Shown one piece after another: positions 46,640 to 53,912 of a stretch of 64,000 nt of DNA (the stretch's first letter is position 1; every line of letters begins with the position of its first letter). The notes beneath the pieces are model-generated. The model did not search any database and had not been told where the DNA came from. It was given only the letters and a program-made list of their open reading frames with translations. This DNA is from Thalassomonas actiniarum (GTDB lineage Bacteria; Pseudomonadota; Gammaproteobacteria; Enterobacterales; Alteromonadaceae): positions 1,860,001-1,924,000 of the forward strand of contig NZ_CP059735.1 of the NCBI RefSeq assembly GCF_000948975.2, written 5' to 3'. The translations under genes and the position numbers were made by a program.

Positions 46640-47547
46640 CCTTGTTTTGCTCCATATGCCAGTAGTTTCAATAATCCCTTGAGAACTTCTTGTGGTTTGT
46701 TCTCATGCTTTAATATGCGCTGAACACCAACGATGCGCGCATTTACAATTAATTTGCCGTTATGGGTTACGAACCTGAGTATAGATTGACCCGCATTGTT
46801 ATTGATACTGAAAATAGTCAGGCCATCTTTAGCCCGATAACTACCATAGAGCATGTCTACCCGGCCCACAGCAATGCCACCTGCCTGTCCGCCCAGCCCG
46901 GTCCTGAGAAAAGTTTGCCCCGGCACCTTGAGGATACGGATGCTGCCGAACGAACCGACAGCAATGGAGGTTACGATAAAGATACCTTTGCCAATCGAAC
47001 GCCCCACCTGAGGGTCTCCCCCGGTGAGTGTCGCTATTTTTGAACCCATTGCTCCTGCTCCCTGGCCAAGGACATTATAACCATGTCCTTTGTTAGCGCC
47101 GGCAAGTTGTAAAAAACCATCGGCAACTGTGTTAACCCCGAGAGCTGTGACCGCGAAGCCGGCAGCCGTGGTGCCGGGTTCCGGGATTATAATGCCAATA
47201 AATCCTATACCTGTTTCTATCACACCGAGCATAACCTTACCCGTTCCCCAGGCAACTCTGGATAATAGCCCGGCATGCGTTTTGGCGATGTCAACCTGTA
47301 GCGCACTTTTGAGAGATTCGGCGACTTCCTGTGCAGAGTATTTAGAAAAAAGGCCGCTAGTATCTAAACGTATGAGCTTAAGCTTGTGCTCGACTTCATA
47401 GCCGTCGATGTCTAGGGTGGGATTAAAAAAAGTAATTTTATAACCAAGACCACCTTGTTCTGGCAGAGCGATAGTTTTTAACAATAGCATGGATAGTTGC
47501 AGGTCAAACGAATCCACAAATTTATCAATGACATCGTCAATAATCAT
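46633..47547 (-). CDS. Unknown Gly-rich protein with hydrophobic core, toxin-like
   Basis: 304 residues. An N-terminal soluble domain (1-100) precedes a Gly/Ala-rich, moderately hydrophobic central part (VIETGIGFIGIIIPEPG, TALGVNTVADGFLQLAG, GANKGHGYNVLGQG) and a C-terminal soluble domain. The pattern of short glycine-rich helices with GADG/GHGYN resembles domains such as DUF4225 found at the C-termini of polymorphic toxins; this is a weak resemblance from memory. The next gene overlaps by 7 nt. No secretion signal or adaptor domain is visible. GC content here is lower than in the nuo region, consistent with accessory DNA. Confidence 0.55.
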   Translation of the reverse strand: MIIDDVIDKFVDSFDLQLSMLLLKTIALPEQGGLGYKITFFNPTLDIDGYEVEHKLKLIRLDTSGLFSKYSAQEVAESLKSALQVDIAKTHAGLLSRVAWGTGKVMLGVIETGIGFIGIIIPEPGTTAAGFAVTALGVNTVADGFLQLAGANKGHGYNVLGQGAGAMGSKIATLTGGDPQVGRSIGKGIFIVTSIAVGSFGSIRILKVPGQTFLRTGLGGQAGGIAVGRVDMLYGSYRAKDGLTIFSINNNAGQSILRFVTHNGKLIVNARIVGVQRILKHENKPQEVLKGLLKLLAYGAKQGW

Positions 47548-47884
47548 GGCTTTTTCCTGTTAAAAGCATCCGTTGCACTTTATGAATCAGGCCTGCGTGG
47601 TGCTATAAGCCTAGCACTTGGCCCCTTAGGTAGCAAAAGAAGCTTATTGGGATTTTAAGCATGGCACCAAAAGGGTCGAGCTGTGGCAAAGGCAGAAAAG
47701 CAAGGCTGGACAGCTAAAAATTGATTTATTTCTAGCAAGACTGGACATATATGGTCATGTTTGTTAGCGGTTCAAATTTGTTAAATGCATTGCTTTTTTA
47801 GTCAATTACTATACTCTAGTAAACTCTTCGTTTTGTCATTTATCCTGTATAGCTGGCCAAGCGCCCAATCCTTGAGGCAGCCAA
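47548..47884. other. 337-nt intergenic region with repeat copy A
   Basis: Divergent interval between the toxin-like gene and the methyltransferase gene. It holds the first copy of a 27-bp dispersed repeat (47693-47719). Apart from that and ribosome-binding sites I see nothing. Confidence 0.5.
47693..47719. repeat. Dispersed 27-bp repeat, copy A
   Basis: CAGAAAAGCAAGGCTGGACA then GCTAAAA; 25 of 27 bases match copy B at 48706-48732 in the same orientation. The core GCTGGACAGC is an imperfect dyad. Confidence 0.7.
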
Positions 47885-48541
47885 ATGACAAACCTTCGTA
47901 TGTGTTACCAAACCATTGAGTTTGGAAAAATAGATATTCACCTCTGCACACTGCGTAATAAACAAGAATTTCACGACCCCGAGGGTATTGCTGAAAAACT
48001 AGGTATATCTTCGGCCTCTTGGCCAATTTTTGGAATCGTTTGGCCATCAAGTCTGGTGTTGGCACACCATATGTTTGATTATGATATAGGTGCTAAACGC
48101 GTGCTAGAAATTGGATGTGGAACCGCTCTTAGTAGCTTACTGTTAAATAAGCAGCACATCGATATTACAGCAACTGACTATCATCCCGAAGTTGAAAGCT
48201 TTCTGAATAGAAATACAGAACTTAATGGGAATGACCGGATTCCTTTTGAGAGAACAAGCTGGGCAGACAACAATGATAGCTTAGGGCGCTTTGATTTAAT
48301 AATTGGCAGCGATCTATTGTATGAAGAAGAGCACATTGAATTACTTTCGGGTTTTATTCGAGCGCATTCAAATCCAGTATGCGAAGTGATTATTGTTGAC
48401 CCGGGGCGAGGCAGGAAAAATAAGCTTGCGAAAAGTCTGCTTGAATTTGGTTATATACCTTCGTTCTCTAAACCGGAAAATACAGATTATCTGGACAGTG
48501 ATTTTAAAGGGCATATCCTCAAGTTTCTCCGTCTTGAATAG
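47885..48541 (+). CDS. Class I SAM methyltransferase, METTL21-like (Methyltransf_16)
   Basis: 218 residues. Features typical of family 16 methyltransferases: SWPIFGIVWPSSLVLAHHM, then SAM motif VLEIGCGTALSSLL and the acidic TATDYHP, plus LIIGSDLLYEEEHIELL. Such enzymes methylate protein lysines in eukaryotes; the substrate of bacterial forms is mostly unknown. ATG 47885 has GAGG 7 nt upstream. Both sides of the gene carry a copy of the 27-bp repeat. Confidence 0.82.
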   Translation: MTNLRMCYQTIEFGKIDIHLCTLRNKQEFHDPEGIAEKLGISSASWPIFGIVWPSSLVLAHHMFDYDIGAKRVLEIGCGTALSSLLLNKQHIDITATDYHPEVESFLNRNTELNGNDRIPFERTSWADNNDSLGRFDLIIGSDLLYEEEHIELLSGFIRAHSNPVCEVIIVDPGRGRKNKLAKSLLEFGYIPSFSKPENTDYLDSDFKGHILKFLRLE

Positions 48542-48600
48542 GCACTGGTGTTACCCACAAAAAGTAGACTCGGTTTATGCGCAATTGCGCTTGAATTCAG

Positions 48601-48619
48601 CCGGGCTTACATAGCCCGG
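48601..48619 (+). terminator. Hairpin downstream of the methyltransferase gene
   Basis: CCGGGCT (48601-48607) and AGCCCGG (48613-48619), perfect 7-bp stem with 5-nt loop, 59 nt after the stop; no T-run. A second inverted repeat, TTTGAGTG / CACTCAAA (48658-48665 and 48678-48685), follows. Confidence 0.45.
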
Positions 48620-48705
48620 TGCCGAATGCCTGCGCAAGCGGTTATAAAATAACAAGGTTTGAGTGTCCATGCTTGTTCACTCAAAGCAATAATAAAAGGC
48701 GCCGC

Positions 48706-48732
48706 CAGAAAAGCAAAGCTGGACAGCCAAAA
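48706..48732. repeat. Dispersed 27-bp repeat, copy B
   Basis: Matches copy A at 47693-47719 at 25 of 27 positions, same orientation, about 1 kb apart. Together the copies bracket the METTL21-like gene. Confidence 0.7.
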
Positions 48733-48809
48733 GCTGAATTAAGTTATGGAGCGAAACACGCTTCTATTTACCTACACAATAGACTGTAACAATGGCTACC
48801 TTATCTGCT

Positions 48810-49376
48810 TTAGCCTGGTTTTCGTGCCAACATGGTTGCAAACTGCAATTTCGCGCCATTGTGCATAGTACCTGGATCTTCATTGTACTTAATCAGCTGC
48901 CACCCCTCATAAGCCTCACGCAACTGCCCCGTTTTTAGGGTATAAGGGAAGGGAACCTGGCATGGATGTTCTTCAGTGCTCATGGCGCAAACAATCAGGT
49001 TATAACCACCGGCAAGCGTGTGCTGTTGCATATCGGCAATAACAGCCTCGATACGAGCAGGGTCGAGAAACATTAAGGTTACGGTGCAGGTAATAAAGGC
49101 ATAGTCCTCACTAAGGCTTGCGTTGTTAATGTCGTATACCTGCGCCTTAATATTACCCATCTTTTCTTCAATACTAATGCTTTGCAGCATATCAATGGCA
49201 CCGGGATTGTTATCTATGGCGGTAACGTTAAATCCGAGTTGACCAAGGTACAAGGCATTGCGGCCATTAGAACAGCCCATGTCTAAGGTATCGCACGGTT
49301 CAATAATTTTGCACGCCTCTACTACTTCACTATGCGTAGGACTTAAGCCGTAACGGCTGTTTAGATCATCTATCAT
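48810..49376 (-). CDS. tehB: TehB-like SAM-dependent methyltransferase
   Basis: 188 residues. E. coli TehB methylates tellurite and selenite-type anions. Motifs: YGLSPTHSEVVEA near the start, TLDMGCSNGRNALYLGQLG (SAM site), FNVTAIDNNPGAI and the C-terminal EGWQLIKYNEDPGTMHN, which closely follow TehB (EGW..VKYNED.G..H). Single gene; the partner membrane protein TehA is not adjacent. Confidence 0.88.
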   Translation of the reverse strand: MIDDLNSRYGLSPTHSEVVEACKIIEPCDTLDMGCSNGRNALYLGQLGFNVTAIDNNPGAIDMLQSISIEEKMGNIKAQVYDINNASLSEDYAFITCTVTLMFLDPARIEAVIADMQQHTLAGGYNLIVCAMSTEEHPCQVPFPYTLKTGQLREAYEGWQLIKYNEDPGTMHNGAKLQFATMLARKPG

Positions 49377-49635
49377 GGTACTAACTTAGTTTTGAAATGA
49401 GGGCTGTTATCTTACTACTGCTCTTGCCCTATTGAATATGAATAGGTGTAATTTATAGCTTTTATTTGACCCTAATCAACAATGCTAGCTATTGGAATTA
49501 AGCTAATCGGGAGCCGTAATTTGTCATCAACTGTTGGATTTATATCGTTAAGAATATAGTTTCCGGCTTACTTGGCAAGCTGCTGCATCAGCATTGAGAT
49601 ACAACAGCCTACCTTTATTTAGCCGTTTTTTCGGG

Positions 49636-49926
49636 CTATTCCTCCGCTATCTTGCTTGTCTGCTTGGCTGTGATCATAGGTGTGATGATAAGCTCATCTT
49701 GATTTACCGTAATGCCGATCTTTTGCCCGGTAGCAAAGCCGGCCAATTTAAGCCATTTCCCCCTGAGCACAATGCAAGGTTCAAGCTTTACCGGCACATA
49801 GTTAATACCTATGCCGCGGGTTTTCGAAGCCGTGCAACAAACGGTTTCCTGCACGGTAAGTTGCCGATAAATGGGATATTTTACTTTTGCCGAGTCTGGC
49901 TCTGACGTATGATGATATTCAGCCAT
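49636..49926 (-). CDS. symE: SymE-family toxin (type I toxin-antitoxin, AbrB-fold)
   Basis: 96 residues. The fold region KLEPCIVLRGKWLKLAGFATG, followed by QKIGITVNQDELIITP, matches the SymE family (E. coli has LKGQWLEAAGFATG and VLTAQP). SymE in E. coli is SOS-induced and silenced by antisense RNA SymR. ATG at 49926 has GAGAG 7 nt before it. The upstream region on the opposite strand carries structured sequence that suits an antisense RNA (see 49920-50128). Another open frame on the plus strand over this gene is a shadow. Confidence 0.78.
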   Translation of the reverse strand: MAEYHHTSEPDSAKVKYPIYRQLTVQETVCCTASKTRGIGINYVPVKLEPCIVLRGKWLKLAGFATGQKIGITVNQDELIITPMITAKQTSKIAEE

Positions 49927-50128
49927 GACGTACTCTCTGTAAGTTCGTTGTGGTTAGCGACTTCTGGGTGTGCTACCACTCAGGGGTCGCGACTTGAGTT
50001 GTTGCCTAAAGGGCAACAGCCGGTGAATTAACAATTTGAAATGGGTGCTCTCCTTATGTGGATGGATCGCACTATTAAATAAAGACCGCTTAGCTGGATA
50101 AATCAACAGCAAGAGGTCTTTTTTTTTT
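49920..50128 (+). ncRNA. Candidate SymR-like antisense RNA overlapping symE leader
   Basis: Plus-strand region starting opposite the first codons of symE. A weak promoter (TTTGCC at 49886, TATGAT at 49908-49913) would start at about 49920. The RNA would contain a 14-bp hairpin (49957-49970 with 49977-49990) whose three mismatches are G-U wobbles on the plus strand but A-C on the other, and a second stem (50001-50006 with 50012-50017). It would end at the T-run terminator 50081-50128 or earlier. E. coli SymR is about 77 nt, so the true 3' end may be before 50020. Inference only. Confidence 0.35.
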
Positions 50129-50238
50129 GAAAGAAATTTATGGGGGCTTTTGCCCCCTGAGGCCAGACGAAACCTCATTTTTATATGACGTAAAATCAAG
50201 GGCTTATAGATTGTGCTTTGCTGTTAATGTTCACCGGA
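49927..50238. other. 312-nt region between symE and bufC
   Basis: Contains the symE 5' region and the structured plus-strand sequence described at 49920-50128, then AT-rich DNA to the bufC stop. A minus-strand open frame of 81 codons here (49954-50199) has no ribosome-binding site and no recognisable domain. Confidence 0.45.
50081..50128 (+). terminator. Terminator with ten-T run
   Basis: AAAGACC (50081-50087) and GGTCTTT (50115-50121) close a long loop, and ten T residues (50119-50128) follow. It points rightward, where no plus-strand protein gene ends, which supports a plus-strand non-coding transcript. Confidence 0.55.
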
Positions 50239-51030
50239 TTAAGGTGCCCGAAGCAGGCCTTGTTCTATCCAGGCAGATAGGTAGTTCAGGGCCACCGTGG
50301 TGACATCACCGCTATCATTTGTGCTGCCGTTATGGCGCTCTAGCAAGTAATCACATAAGGCGCTGAAGTCTTCGCCTGCCAGTATCATCTGAAACAAAGC
50401 GGCTTCTTCTTCCGATATCGAGCGAAACTCCGTCAGTTTATCCCGGTTGCGCCACAGCAGCCAGCAGCTGTTATATTCCCGGGCGGGCTCGGGGGCTTGC
50501 TCTGTTTTTAATGCCTGCCAGCTTTCGACACTGTTCCAGTGCATATAGGTGAGCTGGACACTGGGATGAAAATGAAAAACCAGCGACGGCCATAAATCAT
50601 GGGCAATGTCCTGGAGATGCTCAAGGGCAAAGCGGTTAACATCGGCGGCGTCAAATGCCGTTAATAATAAACGCTCAAAACGGGCAAGTTCGCAGAGCAG
50701 GGGAAAATCGGCAAAGGGCGGTTGTGTCGCCAGGAACTCGGGTAAGTTATCACCGTATTGGCGTAAACTGGTGTAACGGGAGGGATACAGGTCAATATAA
50801 CCGTCCACCATTTGTTCGAACAAGTCGTCGCCAAGATATAAGCCTAAAATGCCGTGGTCGGTATCTAAGGTTTCCTTTAGCCGCATCCGGTAGGCATTTT
50901 TATAGATATTAAGGCGGGTATGATTATCTATGCTTCCCTGGCTGATAATTTTATCGCTGATGGCCTGATCGTCACAGGTTAAATAATCTATCATCTGCTG
51001 CTGCAGTTTTTCTAAGCGGGTATTTTCCAT
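50239..51030 (-). CDS. bufC: Bufferin partner protein BufC (DUF2063)
   Basis: 263 residues. N-terminal DUF2063 domain (LQQQMIDYLTCDDQAISDKI, RLNIYKNAYRMRLKETLDTD, LPEFLATQPPFADFPLLCEL) followed by a second domain (VQLTYMHWNSVESW, CWLLWRNRDKL). In bufferin and HvfA systems this protein presents the precursor to the iron oxygenase BufB. It begins 2 nt after bufB ends, last gene of the bufA-bufB-bufC operon. No bufD (DoxX-like) gene follows. Confidence 0.88.
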   Translation of the reverse strand: MENTRLEKLQQQMIDYLTCDDQAISDKIISQGSIDNHTRLNIYKNAYRMRLKETLDTDHGILGLYLGDDLFEQMVDGYIDLYPSRYTSLRQYGDNLPEFLATQPPFADFPLLCELARFERLLLTAFDAADVNRFALEHLQDIAHDLWPSLVFHFHPSVQLTYMHWNSVESWQALKTEQAPEPAREYNSCWLLWRNRDKLTEFRSISEEEAALFQMILAGEDFSALCDYLLERHNGSTNDSGDVTTVALNYLSAWIEQGLLRAP

Positions 51031-51032
51031 GG

Positions 51033-51896
51033 TTATATCGCTTGCTTGCCTTGGCTTATGCCTGTACTTACAGTGTGGTTAAGGGTTTGTGCGGCAATAT
51101 TGCGGGCAGTATCCAGCTCAGCCATAAGCTCACCAAGGGGCGGAATATTATCATCGCGCTCTATCATGGTACTGACGTAGCCGAAACGTTGTAATGCCTG
51201 GCGGTATAGATCCCACACCGGATCGGCTACCTCATGGTCATGGGTATCGATAACGTAATCGCCGTAATCCGTGTGCCCGGCCAGATGGAACTGCCTGACT
51301 CTGTCTTTGTCTATGCCGTTAAGATAATCTAGCGGGGCAAAGTTATGGTTGCGGGCGCTGACATAGATATTGTTGATATCAAGCAACATCAAACAGTCGG
51401 CACGTTTCACCACTTCGTTGATAAACTGCCATTCGCTCATGTCCGAGTCTTTATAGCTCATGTAGCTGGAGACATTTTCTATTAATATTTGCCGTCCGAG
51501 AAAGTCCTGCACCCGGGAGATGCGATCGGCAACATGTTGTAAGGTTTCCTCGTTATAAGGTAAAGGCAGCAGGTCATGGCTGTTGACTTGTTTGTTCGTG
51601 GTCCAGCACAAATGATCCGAGAGCCACTGTGGCTGAAGTTCATTGGCCAATACCTTAAGTTTGCGTAAATAGTCCATATTCAGGGGCTCGGTAGAGCCGA
51701 TTGACATGGACACCCCGTGCATCACCATGGGATAGTGTTCGCGTATCGCGTGTAAATAATGCTTGGGTTTGCCGCCGTCCACCATGAAATTTTCCGAAAC
51801 CACTTCAAACCAGTCAAGTGCGGGTTTTTGTTCAAGCACATCCTGGAAGTGATCTGTGCGTAATCCCAGGCCGAAGCCGAGAAAGTGCTCCGGCAT
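51033..51896 (-). CDS. bufB: Bufferin maturase BufB (MNIO, DUF692)
   Basis: 287 residues from ATG 51896. Multinuclear non-heme iron oxygenase of the DUF692 family that converts precursor Cys residues to heterocycles (MbnB and HvfB are relatives). Motifs: GFGLGLRTDHF at the N-terminus, MHGVSMSIGSTEPL, SDHLCW, QILIENVSSY, LLDINNIYVSARNH, and QFHLAGHTDYG. The frame is also open from a GTG at 51983 inside bufA (316 residues), but the extra 29 residues look unlike a fold and family length fits 51896. The spacer has an AAAGGAGG at 51949-51956 with no start at the usual distance and a CCCC-TGA-GGGG stem. Confidence 0.9.
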   Translation of the reverse strand: MPEHFLGFGLGLRTDHFQDVLEQKPALDWFEVVSENFMVDGGKPKHYLHAIREHYPMVMHGVSMSIGSTEPLNMDYLRKLKVLANELQPQWLSDHLCWTTNKQVNSHDLLPLPYNEETLQHVADRISRVQDFLGRQILIENVSSYMSYKDSDMSEWQFINEVVKRADCLMLLDINNIYVSARNHNFAPLDYLNGIDKDRVRQFHLAGHTDYGDYVIDTHDHEVADPVWDLYRQALQRFGYVSTMIERDDNIPPLGELMAELDTARNIAAQTLNHTVSTGISQGKQAI

Positions 51897-51963
51897 GCCC
51901 TGATGGGATGTTTGTTGCCCCTCAGGGGAAGAAGCGGGGGCTAACCCGCCTCCTTTTATTGCC

Positions 51964-52431
51964 TTATTTACCAACTTTACCACCTACATCATTACAGGCC
52001 TTAGGTGACATTTTGACAAACCCCTGGCCTTTACAGGATGCCTGGCCTTTACAGGCATTGTTGGCGGTTTTACAGTCGTTGTGGCCGCCGCAAACATTGA
52101 CGTTGTAGCAATGGGCCATATCTGCTGTGGTCACTTTGCCGCGCCAGTCATCTTTTACCGTGCCGCCGATATCGCCGCAGGATTTGGTTGGCATGGCAAC
52201 AAAGCCGTGGCCTTTACAGGATGCCTGGCCTTTACAGGCATTATCTGCGGTTTTGCAGTCATTATGGCCCGAGCATTTATTTACGCCGTAACAGTGGCCC
52301 AGTTCGGCGGTGTTTTTTGCCGCATAGGAAGAAGAGCCTGACTGGCTGGAAGTTTGCGCGCAGCCCATCATGCCGGCAACGGCCAGGGCAACTGCTGTGC
52401 CTTGTAATGCTGATTTGGTATTTGGTTTCAT
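51964..52431 (-). CDS. bufA: Bufferin-type precursor (BufA2-like) with a tandemly duplicated core
   Basis: 155 residues. N-terminal signal segment with a possible lipobox (VAGMMGC, Cys24) followed by a Ser-rich linker. Two Cys-rich cores 61 residues apart: HCYGVNKCSGHNDCKTADNA (from residue 46), then ACKGQASCKGHGF, and HCYNVNVCGGHNDCKTANNA (from residue 107), then ACKGQASCKGQGF. Six Cys each (47, 53, 59, 66, 72, 85 and 108, 114, 120, 127, 133, 146). The core HCYGVN.C....C..A..ACKGQ..CKG.GF is that of BufA2-type bufferins, copper-binding peptides modified by BufB/BufC; from memory, family members normally have one core. ATG 52431 has GGAG before it. The repeat is visible in the DNA too (period 183 bp). 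Confidence 0.88.
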   Translation of the reverse strand: MKPNTKSALQGTAVALAVAGMMGCAQTSSQSGSSSYAAKNTAELGHCYGVNKCSGHNDCKTADNACKGQASCKGHGFVAMPTKSCGDIGGTVKDDWRGKVTTADMAHCYNVNVCGGHNDCKTANNACKGQASCKGQGFVKMSPKACNDVGGKVGK

Positions 52432-52878
52432 GTTTTTCTCCGGTTTTGATCAGTTAGTTAACGCTTTACTGCCAGTTATCTTGAACACAGTGAGTGATAA
52501 CACATGTTAGAGAAAAACAAAGGCCGAGTTATCACAATTTGGTCACAAAACAGAACGTTTCTTTCACTTTACGCCGAGTGTTGTTATTTCCTTAATGCCA
52601 AATTTACTATAGTTGACAATTTTTATACTGTCGTTACTGTTTGAAAACTAGGCGTAAATATTCTTTCTGCCGTAAATTGGCGCAGCTCCTGGAGGGCTGA
52701 AAACTTGCTGTGAACACTAAAGCACAGGCTTTTACCGGCCGCTGCTTGTCTTTTCTTGCACTATGGCCGGGTTTTACTGGATCTCTTGCATGATTCGGGT
52801 ACATTAGGCCGACAAAACTGCTTTTAAGAACTGTTCAGCAGCTATTTCCATAAGCTTTCAAAAAATAAGGGATTGAAC
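52432..52878. other. 447-nt divergent region between bufA and selD
   Basis: Must hold the promoters of the bufferin operon (left) and selD (right). It contains the inverted repeat at 52494-52535 and no gene I can support. Confidence 0.5.
52494..52535. promoter_or_regulatory. Spaced inverted repeat upstream of bufA, candidate operator
   Basis: GTGATAAC (52494-52501) and GTTATCAC (52528-52535) are perfect 8-bp complements with centres 34 bp apart, 63-104 bp upstream of the bufA ATG. Bufferin operons are known to be induced by copper through extracytoplasmic sigma factors or other regulators; which one acts here cannot be read from the sequence. Confidence 0.4.
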
Positions 52879-53910
52879 GTGAGCCAAGTAAAATTAACCC
52901 AGTACTCCCACGGCGCCGGTTGCGGCTGTAAAATTTCTCCGGCGGTTTTAGATGATATGCTTAAGTCTTCATTGTCGCTGCCGCCGCAGCCAGGTTTGCT
53001 GGTGGGCAATCAAAGTAAAGACGATGCTGCCGTGTATGATATCGGCAATAACCAGGCGGTTATTTCCACCACAGATTTTTTTATGCCGATTGTCGATGAC
53101 CCCACGGACTTTGGCCAGATAGCTGCCTGTAACGCCATCAGTGATATTTATGCCATGGGAGGCAAACCCCTGATGGCCATTGCTATTTTGGGTTGGCCCA
53201 TCAATAAACTGTCATCTGAGGTGGCACAAAAGGTTCTGGACGGCGGGCGTATGATCTGCGCACAAGCAGGGATCCCGCTGGCGGGAGGGCATTCAATCGA
53301 TGCACCCGAGCCTATTTTTGGTCTGGCGGTTACCGGGTTAATCGATACCGATAAGGTGAAACGTAACAATAATGCCGGGGCCGGAGATCTGTTATACCTG
53401 ACTAAACCTTTAGGTGTCGGCATATTATCTACCGCGCAAAAGCAGGGAAAGCTTCAGGAGCAGCATGCGGATATCGCCCCGGATGTGATGAAAACCTTAA
53501 ATAGCCCGGGACTGGCCTTTGCCGAATTAGCCGGTGTCAGCGCAATGACAGATGTGACCGGTTTTGCTTTGTTGGGACATCTGCTGGAAATGTGCCAGGG
53601 CAGCGGGCTAGCCGCCGAGCTTGATTTTGCCAAAGTACCTTTGCTGGAGCAGGTAGAGCATTATATAGAACTAGGTTGTATCCCGGGGGGCTGTGGCCGT
53701 AATTTCCAAAGTTTTGGTCATAATGTCAGCGAGTTAACACCCTTGCAGCAAACCATTTTGTGCGATCCGCAAACCAGCGGCGGTTTATTGGTGGCGGTAA
53801 AACCCGAAAGCTGGGAAGCATTTGAAACTCTGGCGCAAAAACTGGGCTTATCGCTGGAGCCGATAGGCAAAATGGTGCCGGTGCAAAGCCCGGTGATCAG
53901 TGTGGTTTAA
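52879..53910 (+). CDS. selD: Selenide, water dikinase (selenophosphate synthetase)
   Basis: 343 residues. Makes selenophosphate from selenide and ATP. N-terminal [20 protein letters not shown] carries the catalytic Cys (a Cys form, not a UGA/Sec form) and the Lys of the active site; Asp-rich metal site DDAAVYD and [13 protein letters not shown] follow. GTG at 52879 is preceded by TAAGGG 7 nt before it; an in-frame TTG at 52873 is too close. It lies 2 nt ahead of mnmH, so selenium is used for tRNA modification. Confidence 0.95.
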   Translation: MSQVKLTQYSHGAGCGCKISPAVLDDMLKSSLSLPPQPGLLVGNQSKDDAAVYDIGNNQAVISTTDFFMPIVDDPTDFGQIAACNAISDIYAMGGKPLMAIAILGWPINKLSSEVAQKVLDGGRMICAQAGIPLAGGHSIDAPEPIFGLAVTGLIDTDKVKRNNNAGAGDLLYLTKPLGVGILSTAQKQGKLQEQHADIAPDVMKTLNSPGLAFAELAGVSAMTDVTGFALLGHLLEMCQGSGLAAELDFAKVPLLEQVEHYIELGCIPGGCGRNFQSFGHNVSELTPLQQTILCDPQTSGGLLVAVKPESWEAFETLAQKLGLSLEPIGKMVPVQSPVISVV

Positions 53911-53912
53911 TC

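Noticed and set aside
49594-49905. Plus-strand open frame of 103 codons over symE
   Set aside because: Overlaps a recognisable SymE gene on the opposite strand and has no matching domain.
46054-52440. Integron cassette array (attC sites) in the accessory patch
   Set aside because: Intergenic stretches were inspected for GTTRRRY/RYYYAAC core sites; none paired convincingly, gene orientations alternate and no integrase is present.
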